47,933 bases of DNA from positions 1-47,933 of the forward strand of contig JAIPES010000012.1 of assembly GCA_021737045.1 (NCBI GenBank), written 5' to 3'. The notes below the pieces were generated by a model that was given only the letters and a program-made list of their open reading frames with translations, did not search any database and was not told the origin of the DNA. Each line of letters starts with the position of its first letter. Position 1 is the stretch's first letter. Made by a program: the position numbers and the translations under genes. This document shows positions 25,876 through 35,358 of the stretch, in pieces. This DNA comes from Desulfobacteraceae bacterium (GTDB taxonomy: Bacteria; Desulfobacterota; Desulfobacteria; Desulfobacterales; Desulfosalsimonadaceae).

Positions 25876-26850
25876 ATGAACCCGGACAAAAAAATCCGTG
25901 CCGCAGTTGTGGGCGTTGGCTATCTTGGCAAGTTTCATGCAGAGAAATACGGCAATCATCCCGGTGTTACCCTTGCCGGTGTTGTGGATACGGATCCTGC
26001 CCAGGCGCAGACAGTGGCCGAAAAAAACGATACCCGGGCGTTTGCCGACTATCGGCAGCTTTTCGGTCAGGTGGATGCCGTCAGCATTGCCGTGCCCACG
26101 CATCTGCACTATGAAATTGCCAAAGATTTTTTAAATCAGGGTGTTGATGTGCTCATTGAAAAGCCCATCACCCGTACGGTGGCCGAAGCCGACGAACTCA
26201 TTGCCCTTGCTGAAAAAAAGGGGTGCATTATTCAGGTGGGACATCTGGAACGCTTCAATCCAGCTGTGGTGGCCGTTCGCAATCAGGTGGTGCGCCCCTT
26301 GTTTTTCCAGTGTGAGCGGCTCAGCCTTTACCAGCCCCGGGGCACGGATGTCAGCGTTGTCCATGATCTGATGATTCATGACATTGACCTGATTTTCAAT
26401 TTTGTCAAGGCGGATATCCGATATTGCCACGCCCTGGGCGCATCCGTGGTCACCGATCAGGTCGATATCGCCCATGCCCATATTGAATTTGACAACAATG
26501 CCGTGGCCAATGTCACCGCAAGCCGGATTGCCAACAAAAATGAGCGAAAAATCCGGATTTTTCAGCCCGACGGCTATTTTTCCATTGATTTTGCCAATCG
26601 CGCCATCACCCATATCCGGCCCGGCTCCGGTGAAGAGCAGTGCCCGGTGCCCGGCATGATGATGGAGCAGCACTCCTTTGCCGCAGCCGATGCCCTGGCC
26701 GATGAAATCGGCTCTTTTGTGGATGTCGTGGTCCGGCGGGGTGAACCCGAGGTCTCAGGCCGAATGGGCCGGGATGCCCTGAAAGTGGCCGTGGATATAA
26801 CTGCTCAGATAAATGAGGCCATGGCCCGGGTCAGGGGATCGGGTTCATGA
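25876..26850 (+). CDS. Gfo/Idh/MocA family oxidoreductase (possible GnnA-type)
   Basis: A 324-residue NAD(P)-dependent oxidoreductase. The N-terminal Rossmann fold (AVVGVGYLGKFHAEKYGNHP) and the EKPITRTVAEADEL motif carrying the conserved Lys are typical of the family, as is HDLMIHDIDLI. It overlaps lpxB by 4 bases and follows lpxI by 2, so it belongs to lipid A synthesis. In some bacteria a related enzyme (GnnA) oxidises the 3-OH of UDP-GlcNAc so that an aminotransferase (GnnB) can make a 2,3-diamino sugar. No aminotransferase is in this window. The role is inferred from context. Confidence 0.87.
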   Translation: MNPDKKIRAAVVGVGYLGKFHAEKYGNHPGVTLAGVVDTDPAQAQTVAEKNDTRAFADYRQLFGQVDAVSIAVPTHLHYEIAKDFLNQGVDVLIEKPITRTVAEADELIALAEKKGCIIQVGHLERFNPAVVAVRNQVVRPLFFQCERLSLYQPRGTDVSVVHDLMIHDIDLIFNFVKADIRYCHALGASVVTDQVDIAHAHIEFDNNAVANVTASRIANKNERKIRIFQPDGYFSIDFANRAITHIRPGSGEEQCPVPGMMMEQHSFAAADALADEIGSFVDVVVRRGEPEVSGRMGRDALKVAVDITAQINEAMARVRGSGS

Positions 26851-28043
26851 AAACACGAGATGTGCCCGGAAAACAGGTTATGATCATCGCCGGCGAGACC
26901 TCGGGGGATCATCACGGGGCCCGGCTGGTGGCCGAGATGGCAAAAAAGGAACCGGACCTGCATTTCTGCGGTATCGGCGGCCCGCAGATGCAGGCCGCTG
27001 GCGTGGAGATTCTCGTGGATGCCGGACAGCTTTCGGTGGTGGGTATTACCGAGGTGTTTTCCGCACTGCCCGTGGTGCTGCGCGAAGCCGGGCGCGTCAA
27101 GCGGGAAATGCTGCGGCGGAGACCGGATCTTCTGATCTTGATTGATTTTCCCGATTTTAATCTGCATATGGCCGGCTTTGCCAAAAAGCACGGCATAACG
27201 GTATTTTATTACATCAGTCCGCAGATCTGGGCCTGGCGGCGTTCCAGGGTCAAAAAAATCAAGCGCCGGGTGGATCACATGGCTGTGATTCTTCCCTTTG
27301 AAGCCGATTTTTACCGGGCCTGGCAGGTTCCGGTAACCTTTGTCGGTCATCCGTTGCTGGACCATTATACAGAGGCGCATTGGCAGGAACCGGCCAACAA
27401 CTCCCCGCAGGAGTCCGCGTCTGAAACTGCCGCAGTGGTGGGCCTGCTTGCCGGCTCCCGCAAAAGCGAGATCCGGCGTAATTTACCGGTTATGCTTGCT
27501 GCAGCAGGCCGGCTGGCAGAGGATCTTCCAGGTGTTGAGTTCATTGTTTCGGTTGCTCCGGGTATTGATCCCCTGTGGCTGGAAGAGTGGATACAGCCCT
27601 GGCGGGATCGGATTGATATGAAGCTGCAATCCGGCGAAATTGCCGGAATATTGAAGCAATGCACACTGGTGGTGGCCGCTTCGGGAACGGTCACCCTGGA
27701 AGCCGCTATTTTCGGTGTTCCGATGGTAATTATGTACCGGATTTCCAGTTTGAGCTACATGCTGGGCAAAATGCTGGTGAAAGTTGATCATATCGGTCTT
27801 GCCAACATCATTGCCGGCCAGCGGGTGGTTCCCGAGTTGATTCAGCAGGATGCCAATTCGGGAACAATTGCCTGCACCGTGCGGGATTTGCTTTCGGACA
27901 GGGCGGCGCTTTCGGATCTGCGCCGCCGGCTTAAAACCGTGCGCGCCATGCTGGGCGAGCCCGGGGCGTCGGAAAAGGCTGCAAACATTGCCTTTTCCCT
28001 GATTTATCGCAACACGGAGGCAACCCCGGCCGGAAGGGTTTAA
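26847..28043 (+). CDS. lpxB: Lipid-A-disaccharide synthase
   Basis: A 398-residue GT19 glycosyltransferase that joins UDP-diacylglucosamine and lipid X into the tetra-acyl disaccharide. The N-terminal IIAGETSGDHHGARLV, GIGGPQMQAAGVE, DFPDFNLHMAGFAKKHGI and YYISPQIWAWRRSRVKKI segments are diagnostic, and LLAGSRKSEIRRNLPVML and AASGTVTLEAAIFGVPMV form the nucleotide-sugar site. It should act at the inner membrane surface. It is followed by msbA after 7 bases. Confidence 0.96.
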   Translation: MKTRDVPGKQVMIIAGETSGDHHGARLVAEMAKKEPDLHFCGIGGPQMQAAGVEILVDAGQLSVVGITEVFSALPVVLREAGRVKREMLRRRPDLLILIDFPDFNLHMAGFAKKHGITVFYYISPQIWAWRRSRVKKIKRRVDHMAVILPFEADFYRAWQVPVTFVGHPLLDHYTEAHWQEPANNSPQESASETAAVVGLLAGSRKSEIRRNLPVMLAAAGRLAEDLPGVEFIVSVAPGIDPLWLEEWIQPWRDRIDMKLQSGEIAGILKQCTLVVAASGTVTLEAAIFGVPMVIMYRISSLSYMLGKMLVKVDHIGLANIIAGQRVVPELIQQDANSGTIACTVRDLLSDRAALSDLRRRLKTVRAMLGEPGASEKAANIAFSLIYRNTEATPAGRV

Positions 28044-28050
28044 TTTCTTT

Positions 28051-29847
28051 ATGACACCCCCCATTATTTCCAAACTGCCCCTGCGCAGCCGGCACCGCTG
28101 GCTGCTGGGATATATCCGGGGCAGCTGGCCCCAACTGGCCCTGGCCATGGTGTGCATGCTTGTGGTTGCGGCAACCACTTCAACCACGGCGTTTCTGGTC
28201 AAGCCCATGCTCGATGATATCTTCATGGAAAAAAATGAGACCATGCTGATGATCATCCCCATTGCCCTGATCGTGCTTTACCTGCTGCGGGCCGCGGGCA
28301 TGTACGGCCAGGAGTTTCTGATGCACTACGTGGGCGAAAGCATCATTCGCCAGTTGCGGGACAATCTTTACGACAAGATATCTGATTTGCCCCTGACGTT
28401 TTTTCAAAAGGAAAAAACCGGGGTCCTGATGAGCCGGATCACCAATGATGTCAATATTGTCAAGGCCATGGTATCCAACGCGGTCACCGGCGCGTTAAGA
28501 GACGTGTTTACCATTTTCGGCCTGATCTTTGTGATTTTTTATCAAAGCTGGAAGCTTGCCCTGATTGCGCTTATTGTTTTGCCCGTGGCCTTTTTTCCCA
28601 TTGCCGAATTCGGCCGCCGGATCCGGCGGTTTAGTACCCGGAGCCAGGAATCCATGGCGGATTTGAATTCTTTTCTCCACGAAACCTTTGCGGGCAACAA
28701 GATCGTCAAGGCCTTTGGAATGGAAGCGCAGGAAAAAGCCCGGTTTTTCAAAAAAAATCGAACGCTTTTCCGCTACGAGGTCAAAACGTTTCGCACCAAG
28801 GCCCTGACTTCGCCGGTCATGGAGGTTTTAGGCGGCATCGGCGTGGCCGTGGTGATCTGGTATGGCGGATACACAGTGATCAATGGGCAAATGACCCCGG
28901 GCACGTTTTTTTCCTTTATGACCGCACTGATGCTGTTATATGCCCCTGTAAAAAAATTGACCCGGTTAAACAATGCCGTGCAGCAGGGACTGGCTGCCAC
29001 AGATCGGATATTTGATGTTCTGGAGACTGAATTGGACATCACGGATCCGCCGGATCCCGTTGCCCTGCCCGAACCGCCTCACAGGGTGTCCTTTGAAAAC
29101 GTGTCATTCGGCTATAGCTTTGATGAAACTGTTTTAAAAGACATTTGCCTGGAGGCCCGGCCTGGCGAGCGCCTGGGAATAGTCGGCACCAGCGGCGGGG
29201 GAAAAACCTCCCTGGTCAACCTGATTCCGCGGTTTTATGATGTCACGGCCGGCAGCGTGAAAATCGACGGCATAGATATCCGCCAGCTATCTGTGGCAGA
29301 CTTGCGCAGCCGCATTGCCGTGGTCACCCAGGAACCGATTCTGTTTAACGACACCATCGGCAGAAATATTGCCTACGGAAGTCCCGCTGCCACTGACAAG
29401 CAGATTTGGGAGGCAGCCGGGGCCGCCTATATTGCCAATTTTGTCAAGACCCTGCCAAAGGCCATGGATACGGTGATCGGCGAGCTGGGCAACCGCCTTT
29501 CCGGAGGTGAAAAGCAGCGCATGTGCATTGCCCGGGCGCTTTTAAAGGATGCGCCGGTTCTCATCCTTGACGAGGCCACCTCGGCCCTGGATTCAGAGGC
29601 GGAACAACTGGTGCAGAAGGCCCTGGAAAACCTCATGCAGGGGCGCACCTCATTTGTGATCGCCCATCGGCTCTCCACTATTGTGAATGCAGATCGCATC
29701 ATTGTTCTCTCCGGGGGCCGGATTGTGGAAGAGGGCCGGCATGCGGACTTGTTGAAGCAAAAGGGGGAATATTACCGATTTTACTGCCAGCAGTTTCCCG
29801 ACCGGGAGGACAGCAGCGGCCGGCAGAACTTTTCCGCACCCCGGTAA
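28051..29847 (+). CDS. msbA: Lipid A export ABC transporter MsbA
   Basis: A 598-residue half-transporter fusing six transmembrane helices (about residues 20-310) to an ATPase. Walker A GTSGGGKTS is near residue 380, the signature LSGGEKQR near 484, Walker B VLILDEATSAL near 506 and the H-loop in FVIAHRLST. It flips lipid A-core across the inner membrane. Between lpxB and lptF this is the expected order. The permease part contains FFQKEKTGVLMSRITNDVN, typical of MsbA. Confidence 0.94.
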   Translation: MTPPIISKLPLRSRHRWLLGYIRGSWPQLALAMVCMLVVAATTSTTAFLVKPMLDDIFMEKNETMLMIIPIALIVLYLLRAAGMYGQEFLMHYVGESIIRQLRDNLYDKISDLPLTFFQKEKTGVLMSRITNDVNIVKAMVSNAVTGALRDVFTIFGLIFVIFYQSWKLALIALIVLPVAFFPIAEFGRRIRRFSTRSQESMADLNSFLHETFAGNKIVKAFGMEAQEKARFFKKNRTLFRYEVKTFRTKALTSPVMEVLGGIGVAVVIWYGGYTVINGQMTPGTFFSFMTALMLLYAPVKKLTRLNNAVQQGLAATDRIFDVLETELDITDPPDPVALPEPPHRVSFENVSFGYSFDETVLKDICLEARPGERLGIVGTSGGGKTSLVNLIPRFYDVTAGSVKIDGIDIRQLSVADLRSRIAVVTQEPILFNDTIGRNIAYGSPAATDKQIWEAAGAAYIANFVKTLPKAMDTVIGELGNRLSGGEKQRMCIARALLKDAPVLILDEATSALDSEAEQLVQKALENLMQGRTSFVIAHRLSTIVNADRIIVLSGGRIVEEGRHADLLKQKGEYYRFYCQQFPDREDSSGRQNFSAPR

Positions 29848-29868
29848 ACACACGGAATCCATCATCCC

Positions 29869-31056
29869 ATGAAGCCAAACACCCTTGTCAACCGGTATAT
29901 TTTCAAGGAACTGATCCCGCCCTTTGTGATCAATCTCGTGTTTTTCATGTTTATTTTTCTGATGAGCGAGATTCTTGACATCACGGACATGATTGTTAAC
30001 TACCAGGTGAATCTGTCCGTGTTTTTCCTGATGATTGTTTATTCCATGCCTTACTTTCTCGTCTATATCATTCCCATGTCCGTGATGATGAGTATCCTCC
30101 TGACTTTTTTACGGATGTCGGCAGACAATGAGATTGTTGCCCTCAAGGCCGGCGGGGTCAGCCTCTATGGCCTGATTCCGCCGGTTTTTTTGTTTGCGGT
30201 TTTCGGGTTTTTGATTACCGTGGCCATGGCCGGCTGGGGAATGCCCTGGGGCAAATTCGCTTATGAAAAAACAGCCATGGAAGTGGTTCGCTCCAATTTT
30301 AATATCGGAATGAGCGAAGGCCGTTTTAATGATGATTTTGCCGGCCTGACCTTTTATGTCAACAATGTGGATATAAAGACCCGTGAACTCAATGATGTAT
30401 TGATCCAGGACAGCCGGCAAAGCCAGACCGGCAGTACCATCATCGCCCCCAAAGGTGATCTGCTGAAGGGAAAGGATGACTATACGTTTGTGATCCGGCT
30501 TTACGACGGTGTTATCAGCCAGGTTGAACCCGGCAGCGGCGGGGCGCATGCCACGAATTTCAAGACCTATGATATCCGGCTGGATATCGCCGGGTCTGGT
30601 GCAAATATGGGATCAAGGCGCAAGGATGAGAAGGAAATGCGTTTTTCCGAACTGCGCGAGTATATAAAAAATGCGGAAAACCGGGATAAACGCTATTATT
30701 CGGTTCTTTTGGAACTTCACCGGAAATTCTCCATCCCTTTTGCCTGCATTGCCATGGGGCTTCTGGCCCTCCCGCTGGGGGTCATGTCCGTGTCGGCAAG
30801 GAAATCAGCCGGCCTGGGCATGGGCCTGCTCTGCTTTCTGCTTTATTATCTGCTTTTGTCAGCCGGCACAGTGCTTGGTGAAAGCGGACGGTTTCATCCG
30901 GGGCTATGTTTATGGGCGCCAAACGTGATTATGGGAGTCCTGGGACTTTATATGCTGGTGAAGACGGCAAAAGATGAGCCGGTTGGGCTGCTGTCCGGGT
31001 TTGCTTTCTCAGTCGGCCGCATCCGTGGGTTGTTGTCGGGCGGGGGAAAACCATGA
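29869..31056 (+). CDS. lptF: Lipopolysaccharide export permease LptF
   Basis: A 395-residue YjgP/YjgQ family permease of the LptB2FG machine that extracts LPS from the inner membrane. It has three N-terminal helices, a periplasmic beta-jellyroll domain (about 120-270) and three C-terminal helices. Typical segments are VNRYIFKELIPPFVINL, FLRMSADNEIVALKAGG, and ELHRKFSIPFACIAMGLLAL. It overlaps lptG by 4 bases. I assign F rather than G by order and by the AlwaysElongated first helix pair; the two can be confused. Confidence 0.87.
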   Translation: MKPNTLVNRYIFKELIPPFVINLVFFMFIFLMSEILDITDMIVNYQVNLSVFFLMIVYSMPYFLVYIIPMSVMMSILLTFLRMSADNEIVALKAGGVSLYGLIPPVFLFAVFGFLITVAMAGWGMPWGKFAYEKTAMEVVRSNFNIGMSEGRFNDDFAGLTFYVNNVDIKTRELNDVLIQDSRQSQTGSTIIAPKGDLLKGKDDYTFVIRLYDGVISQVEPGSGGAHATNFKTYDIRLDIAGSGANMGSRRKDEKEMRFSELREYIKNAENRDKRYYSVLLELHRKFSIPFACIAMGLLALPLGVMSVSARKSAGLGMGLLCFLLYYLLLSAGTVLGESGRFHPGLCLWAPNVIMGVLGLYMLVKTAKDEPVGLLSGFAFSVGRIRGLLSGGGKP

Positions 31057-32147
31057 GCATTATCCATCGATATATTACCGCTGCTTTTGTGCGATATTTT
31101 TCCATGGTCCTTGTCATGGTCGTGGCCATTTACCTGTCAGTGGATTTTCTGGGGCGGATCGACAACTTTATTGAAGATCAGGTTCCGGTGGGGAGAATTG
31201 CGTTTTTTTTCCTGCTCAAAATTCCCTTGATCGTATCCCAGATTACTCCTGTGGGGGTGTTGCTGACAGTATTGATCATCTTCGGCCTGATGAACAAAAA
31301 CAATGAAATCATTGCGTTGAAAAGCAGCGGCATCAGCGTGTTTTACCTTCTGGTGCCGGTTGCGGCCATGGGTGCGCTGGTATCTGTGATTTTGTTTATG
31401 TTCTCCGAGGTGGTGGTGCCCATCAGCGTTTCAGAAGCCAACCAGATCGCCGAAGCCCGCGATGAGACACCCCGCACGGTGCCGCGGGAAAATATCTGGA
31501 TCCGCTCAGGGCAAAACATTGTGCATGTGAAATATTATCGTCCCGCGGATGAAACGTTTTCCGGGATGACCATTTACTTTCTGGACGGGGAATTTAATCT
31601 GGTGCGCCGGATAGATGCTTTGTCCGCCCGGTATCATCAGGGCCGCTGGGAACTGACGGGCTGCATGGAGCAATCCTTTAGAGGCAGTGAGGCCAATGGC
31701 GGGGGCCCTGAGTTCAAAGGTCCGCAGGTCCGGCAGTACGATCAAAAGCAGTTGAATCTGGCGTTTTCCCCGGAAGATTTCAGAAGGGTGGCCCGGGATT
31801 CCGGGGAAATGAATTTTATCGCCCTGGGCCGGTATCTCCAAAAGGCCGAGTCCGACGGCTATGATGCCACTCGTTACCGGGTGGACTATCATGCCAAGAC
31901 AGCTTTTCCCCTTGTATGCCTGGTTATGAGTTTGATGGGAGCCGCTGTTGCCCTGGGGGGCACGACCCGTGACGGCATGGCCGTGAGTTTTGCATATGGT
32001 ATTATCATTGCCTTTCTATACTGGTCGGTTTACAGTTTCTGTTTGTCTCTGGGTTATGGGGGAATGCTGCCGGCGTGGCTTGCGCCCTGGTGTGCCAATG
32101 CAATGTTTGGCCTGGCCACGGCTGTGATGTTGTTGAATCTGGAGTAG
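31053..32147 (+). CDS. lptG: Lipopolysaccharide export permease LptG
   Basis: A 364-residue paralogue of the preceding gene and second permease subunit of the LPS extractor. IHRYITAAFVRYFSMV, FGLMNKNNEIIALKSSGIS and the C-terminal RVDYHAKTAFPLVCLVMSLM are family signatures; the C-terminal helices end in a short WLAPWCANAMFG segment. It starts inside the lptF stop (4-base overlap), so the two subunits are made in equal amounts. LptB is not in the window. Confidence 0.88.
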   Translation: MSIIHRYITAAFVRYFSMVLVMVVAIYLSVDFLGRIDNFIEDQVPVGRIAFFFLLKIPLIVSQITPVGVLLTVLIIFGLMNKNNEIIALKSSGISVFYLLVPVAAMGALVSVILFMFSEVVVPISVSEANQIAEARDETPRTVPRENIWIRSGQNIVHVKYYRPADETFSGMTIYFLDGEFNLVRRIDALSARYHQGRWELTGCMEQSFRGSEANGGGPEFKGPQVRQYDQKQLNLAFSPEDFRRVARDSGEMNFIALGRYLQKAESDGYDATRYRVDYHAKTAFPLVCLVMSLMGAAVALGGTTRDGMAVSFAYGIIIAFLYWSVYSFCLSLGYGGMLPAWLAPWCANAMFGLATAVMLLNLE

Positions 32148-32169
32148 ATGCGGGCAACTGAAGAAGAAC

Positions 32170-33324
32170 ATGTTTGAAAAATTAAAACACAGGGCCGGTG
32201 TTGTGAGAACCGAATACCGTCACAGCAATCCGGATGCTTTGAGCCGGGTTCTTTATGCGGCCTCAAGGATTTACAGCGGGGCTGTCACGCTTCGCAACAG
32301 CGGGTTTGACAAGGGGATTTTATCGGTTCGCCGCCTGCCGTGTCCGGTTGTATCCATTGGCAATATCACGGCCGGGGGTACGGGCAAAACCCCCATGGCC
32401 CTGTACCTGGCCCGATTGATGCGGCAGATGGGCTACCGGCCCGCTGTGATCAGCCGGGGATACCGGGGTAAGGCGGAAAAAGCCGGAGCTGTGGTCACTG
32501 ATGGATATCATTTGTTTGCTGATTGTGCCACAGCCGGAGACGAGCCATTTATGATGGCCAGTGTTTTAAAGCAAGTGCCGGTGCTGGTGGGCAGGGATCG
32601 GTTTCAAAGCGGCATGCGGGCCGTGGCGGATTTTGATTCGGATGTGATTATTTTAGATGACGCTTTCCAGCACCGGCGGCTGCACCGGGACCTGGATTTG
32701 GTGCTGCTTGATGCCGCCCATCCCTTGGGAAATGGGCATGTGCTGCCCCGGGGGAGCCTCAGGGAGCCGGCATCCGGGCTTAAGCGAGCAGATGCCGTGA
32801 TTTTAACCCGCAGCCAAAACCGGGAGGCCCGGGAAAGTCTGCCGCAGATGATTTCCGGGCATGCCCCTGTGTTCCGTGCCGACCATGTGCCGTTTTTGTC
32901 CGGTATTCATGGGCAGGCTGACTGTCTGGAGGAAAAGGGAATTTCAGACCACGGGGATCCCGGGGATTTGTCCTTTCTGGGTGCCGCCCGGGTTTTTGCT
33001 TTTTCCGGAATCGCGCGAAACCAGGAGTTTTTAAACATGCTCTCGGGATATGTTGGTTCATTGACGGGTTTTGCAGAATATCCGGATCATTATTGCTATT
33101 CCGGCAGGGATCTGGGCAAAATTGAACAAAAGGCCATAGCAGAGTCCGCAGACTGCCTGATGACCACGGAAAAGGATTATGTACGCATTGCCGGCCGGCT
33201 GCCCGCAAGCCTTCCCCTGGTGGTAATGGGTGTGGAAATGCGGTTTTTAAACAATGACGAGTCCGGGTTTGTTGCGCTGCTGCGTCGTAAACTGCTGGAA
33301 ACAAAACTGGAAACCAGATCATGA
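32170..33324 (+). CDS. lpxK: Tetraacyldisaccharide 4'-kinase
   Basis: A 384-residue membrane-associated kinase that phosphorylates the 4' position of the lipid A disaccharide to give lipid IVA. The P-loop is GNITAGGTGKTP (about 62-73), followed by RPAVISRGYRGK; DVIILDDAFQHRRLHRDLD carries the catalytic and Walker B region. The C-terminal TTEKDYVRIAG is conserved. It overlaps the next gene, a small kinase, by 4 bases. Confidence 0.95.
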   Translation: MFEKLKHRAGVVRTEYRHSNPDALSRVLYAASRIYSGAVTLRNSGFDKGILSVRRLPCPVVSIGNITAGGTGKTPMALYLARLMRQMGYRPAVISRGYRGKAEKAGAVVTDGYHLFADCATAGDEPFMMASVLKQVPVLVGRDRFQSGMRAVADFDSDVIILDDAFQHRRLHRDLDLVLLDAAHPLGNGHVLPRGSLREPASGLKRADAVILTRSQNREARESLPQMISGHAPVFRADHVPFLSGIHGQADCLEEKGISDHGDPGDLSFLGAARVFAFSGIARNQEFLNMLSGYVGSLTGFAEYPDHYCYSGRDLGKIEQKAIAESADCLMTTEKDYVRIAGRLPASLPLVVMGVEMRFLNNDESGFVALLRRKLLETKLETRS

Positions 33325-33980
33325 AGCAGCGAAGTTCTATATTTGAAACAGATGGGCACCAGTTGGAATTGCTGTCAAAAGGCAGATGGGCAAATGCGGA
33401 TTTGTTCAGCTTTTCCGCGCAGGGCACCAAATGGGTGGTCAAGGATTTTTCCGGATGCCCGCCGCTGGTATCCGGAACCTGGGGACGGTGGATGATAATG
33501 CGCGAATACCGGGCCCTGGTCCGCCTTCAGGGCATTGACGGCATACCCGAAAAGCCGTTTCTCCGCGATGGCCAAACCCTTGGATATCAGTACGTAAACG
33601 GTACAACCCTTCGCCATGTGCGTACCGAGGCGATTCCGTCCAATTTTTTTCCAGACCTGGAGCACCTGGTCCGCCGGATGCACCAGCGCAAAATGGTGCA
33701 TCTCGACATCCGGAACCGGCGAAATATCATGCTCCGTTCAGACGGCAAGCCGGCGCTGCTTGATTTCCAGTCCAGTCTGGATGTGCGTCACATGCCCCCT
33801 GCATTGGGGCGCATGCTGAAGCAAATCGATCTGTCCGGGGTTTATAAAATCTGGTACAAGCTGAGGCCTGACTTGATGGATGCCTCTCGTCTGGCCAGAT
33901 TGCAGGCCATTGAGCGCAGGCGTTTTATCTGGGTGTTTAAGGGCTATCCCCTGGAGCACATGAAAAAACGCCGGCGCTAA
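33321..33980 (+). CDS. Small RIO/KdkA-like kinase, likely LPS core or lipid A modifying
   Basis: A 219-residue protein-kinase-like fold. The ATP site begins at RWANADLFSF and a Lys in WVVKDFSG; the catalytic loop is HLDIRNRRNIM (about 133-143; HxD then Asn), followed by LLDFQSS in place of the usual DFG. The C-terminal tail is Arg/Lys-rich. Members of this kind include Kdo and heptose kinases acting on LPS and RIO protein kinases. Its 4-base overlap with lpxK at the end of the lipid A operon argues for a sugar-lipid target; the substrate is unknown. Confidence 0.75.
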   Translation: MKQRSSIFETDGHQLELLSKGRWANADLFSFSAQGTKWVVKDFSGCPPLVSGTWGRWMIMREYRALVRLQGIDGIPEKPFLRDGQTLGYQYVNGTTLRHVRTEAIPSNFFPDLEHLVRRMHQRKMVHLDIRNRRNIMLRSDGKPALLDFQSSLDVRHMPPALGRMLKQIDLSGVYKIWYKLRPDLMDASRLARLQAIERRRFIWVFKGYPLEHMKKRRR

Positions 33981-34567
33981 AGGGGGCGGACAAACGTGAA
34001 AAACAGGATGATGAGCCAGCAGATGCCAACGGCTGTGAGGTTGCGCACCCCGTGGTTGTCGGCAAAGCTTTTGCGGTCAAAAACAAAAAGCCGGGATGCG
34101 TCAAACCGCTTGTTGAAGGTGGGCAGATAGGGCCGGACATCGCGCTGGTATTGCTGATAATCCTGGCCGAAAAGCCCGGCCAGCAGCTGTTCTTCCCGGT
34201 TGACCCGGTTGACCATGTAAAAGTAATAGATAACCGAGTAGGCAATCAGGATCAAAAGGCTGCCGGTTGCCATCAAGATGCCGAAAATAAGAAAGAAGCG
34301 GCCGAGATACATGGGATTGCGCGCAAACATATAGGGCCCGCCCGTGGTCAGCTGCTTTTTGGTTTTAATGGTTGCAAAACACCACAGCTGCAGCATTTCT
34401 CCGGCAACAGAGACGATCAGGCCCGGCAGAAACCATTGTTTTTCCAGCAGGGGCAGCATCATTACAAACAAGACCGCCATGAGGGGAAAGCGCAGTTTCA
34501 AAAATGTTTTCCGGGCTTTGCGGTTGTTAAACAATTCATTGATCCGGTCAAATACGGGGGTGCTCAT
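33977..34567 (-). CDS. Isoprenylcysteine methyltransferase-like (ICMT/PEMT) membrane protein
   Basis: A 196-residue protein with four or five membrane helices. GPYMFARNPMYLGRFF, then REEQLLAGLFGQDYQQY and the RPYLP end, is the SAM-binding C-terminal region shared by isoprenylcysteine carboxyl methyltransferases and phospholipid methyltransferases. I chose the ATG at 34567, after AAAGG; an ATG 27 bases upstream is weaker. It is convergent with the kinase gene, and their stop codons overlap. It heads toward no neighbour in its direction. Its substrate, probably a membrane lipid, is unknown. Confidence 0.75.
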   Translation of the reverse strand: MSTPVFDRINELFNNRKARKTFLKLRFPLMAVLFVMMLPLLEKQWFLPGLIVSVAGEMLQLWCFATIKTKKQLTTGGPYMFARNPMYLGRFFLIFGILMATGSLLILIAYSVIYYFYMVNRVNREEQLLAGLFGQDYQQYQRDVRPYLPTFNKRFDASRLFVFDRKSFADNHGVRNLTAVGICWLIILFFTFVRPL

Positions 34568-34611
34568 GAGAAAACCTTTCCAGGGACGGTGCATCCCGGT
34601 TTGTTAAATGT

Positions 34612-35358
34612 TTACAATTGATTGAATTCGGCAATGACTTTCTCCAGATCCCCGGGGCTGTCCACGCTGAGGCTTTTTCCATGGGTGATTTCCACGTGAA
34701 TGGGAATGCCGTTTTCCAGAAGTCTTAATTGTTCCAGTTTTTCAATTTGCTCCAGCCGGCCCGGCGGCAAACTGACAAATTGATCCAGCGCGGATTTGCG
34801 AAATCCATACAGGCCGATATGGCAGAAATAGGCGGCTGTTTGCGCATTTCTGGGATGGGGGATGGGCGCGCGGGAAAAATACAATGCCCGCCCATTGGGA
34901 GCAAAAGCGGCCTTGACCCGGTCCGGGTTTTGTGCGGCTTCAGGTTCCAGGGGATGGACAAGGGTGGTGACCGCCATTTCCGGGTCTGCAAACGGCCGGA
35001 TCAGCGCGGACAGCATGTCCGGATCCAGCAGCGGCTCGTCGCCCTGGATGTTGACCACAACCCCGTTATCACGGATTCCAATCCGGTCTGCAGCCTCATG
35101 AACCCGATCCGTCCCGCTTTTATGATCATCGCGGGTCATCACCACGGGCACATCCAGGACTTTTGCAGCACTGAAAATTCTTTCATCATCTGTGGCAACC
35201 ACCACCTGCCGGAGTTGGGGGCATTGCCGGGCCCGGGTGTATACGTGCCAAAACATTGGTTTTCCATGGATTTGCGCCAAAGGCTTTCCCGGAAACCGGG
35301 TGGAGGCGTATCGCGCCGGAATCACGCCGCAGCATTCCACGCGAGGGGATAAATTCAT
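34612..35358 (-). CDS. kdsB: 3-deoxy-manno-octulosonate cytidylyltransferase
   Basis: A 248-residue cytidylyltransferase that activates Kdo to CMP-Kdo for LPS core synthesis. The N-terminal [28 protein letters not shown] and [12 protein letters not shown] segments are diagnostic. The start at 35358 (after AGGGA) overlaps the kdtA stop by 4 bases (ATGA). Together with kdtA it supplies and transfers Kdo onto the lipid IVA made by the opposite-strand operon. Confidence 0.95.
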   Translation of the reverse strand: MNLSPRVECCGVIPARYASTRFPGKPLAQIHGKPMFWHVYTRARQCPQLRQVVVATDDERIFSAAKVLDVPVVMTRDDHKSGTDRVHEAADRIGIRDNGVVVNIQGDEPLLDPDMLSALIRPFADPEMAVTTLVHPLEPEAAQNPDRVKAAFAPNGRALYFSRAPIPHPRNAQTAAYFCHIGLYGFRKSALDQFVSLPPGRLEQIEKLEQLRLLENGIPIHVEITHGKSLSVDSPGDLEKVIAEFNQL

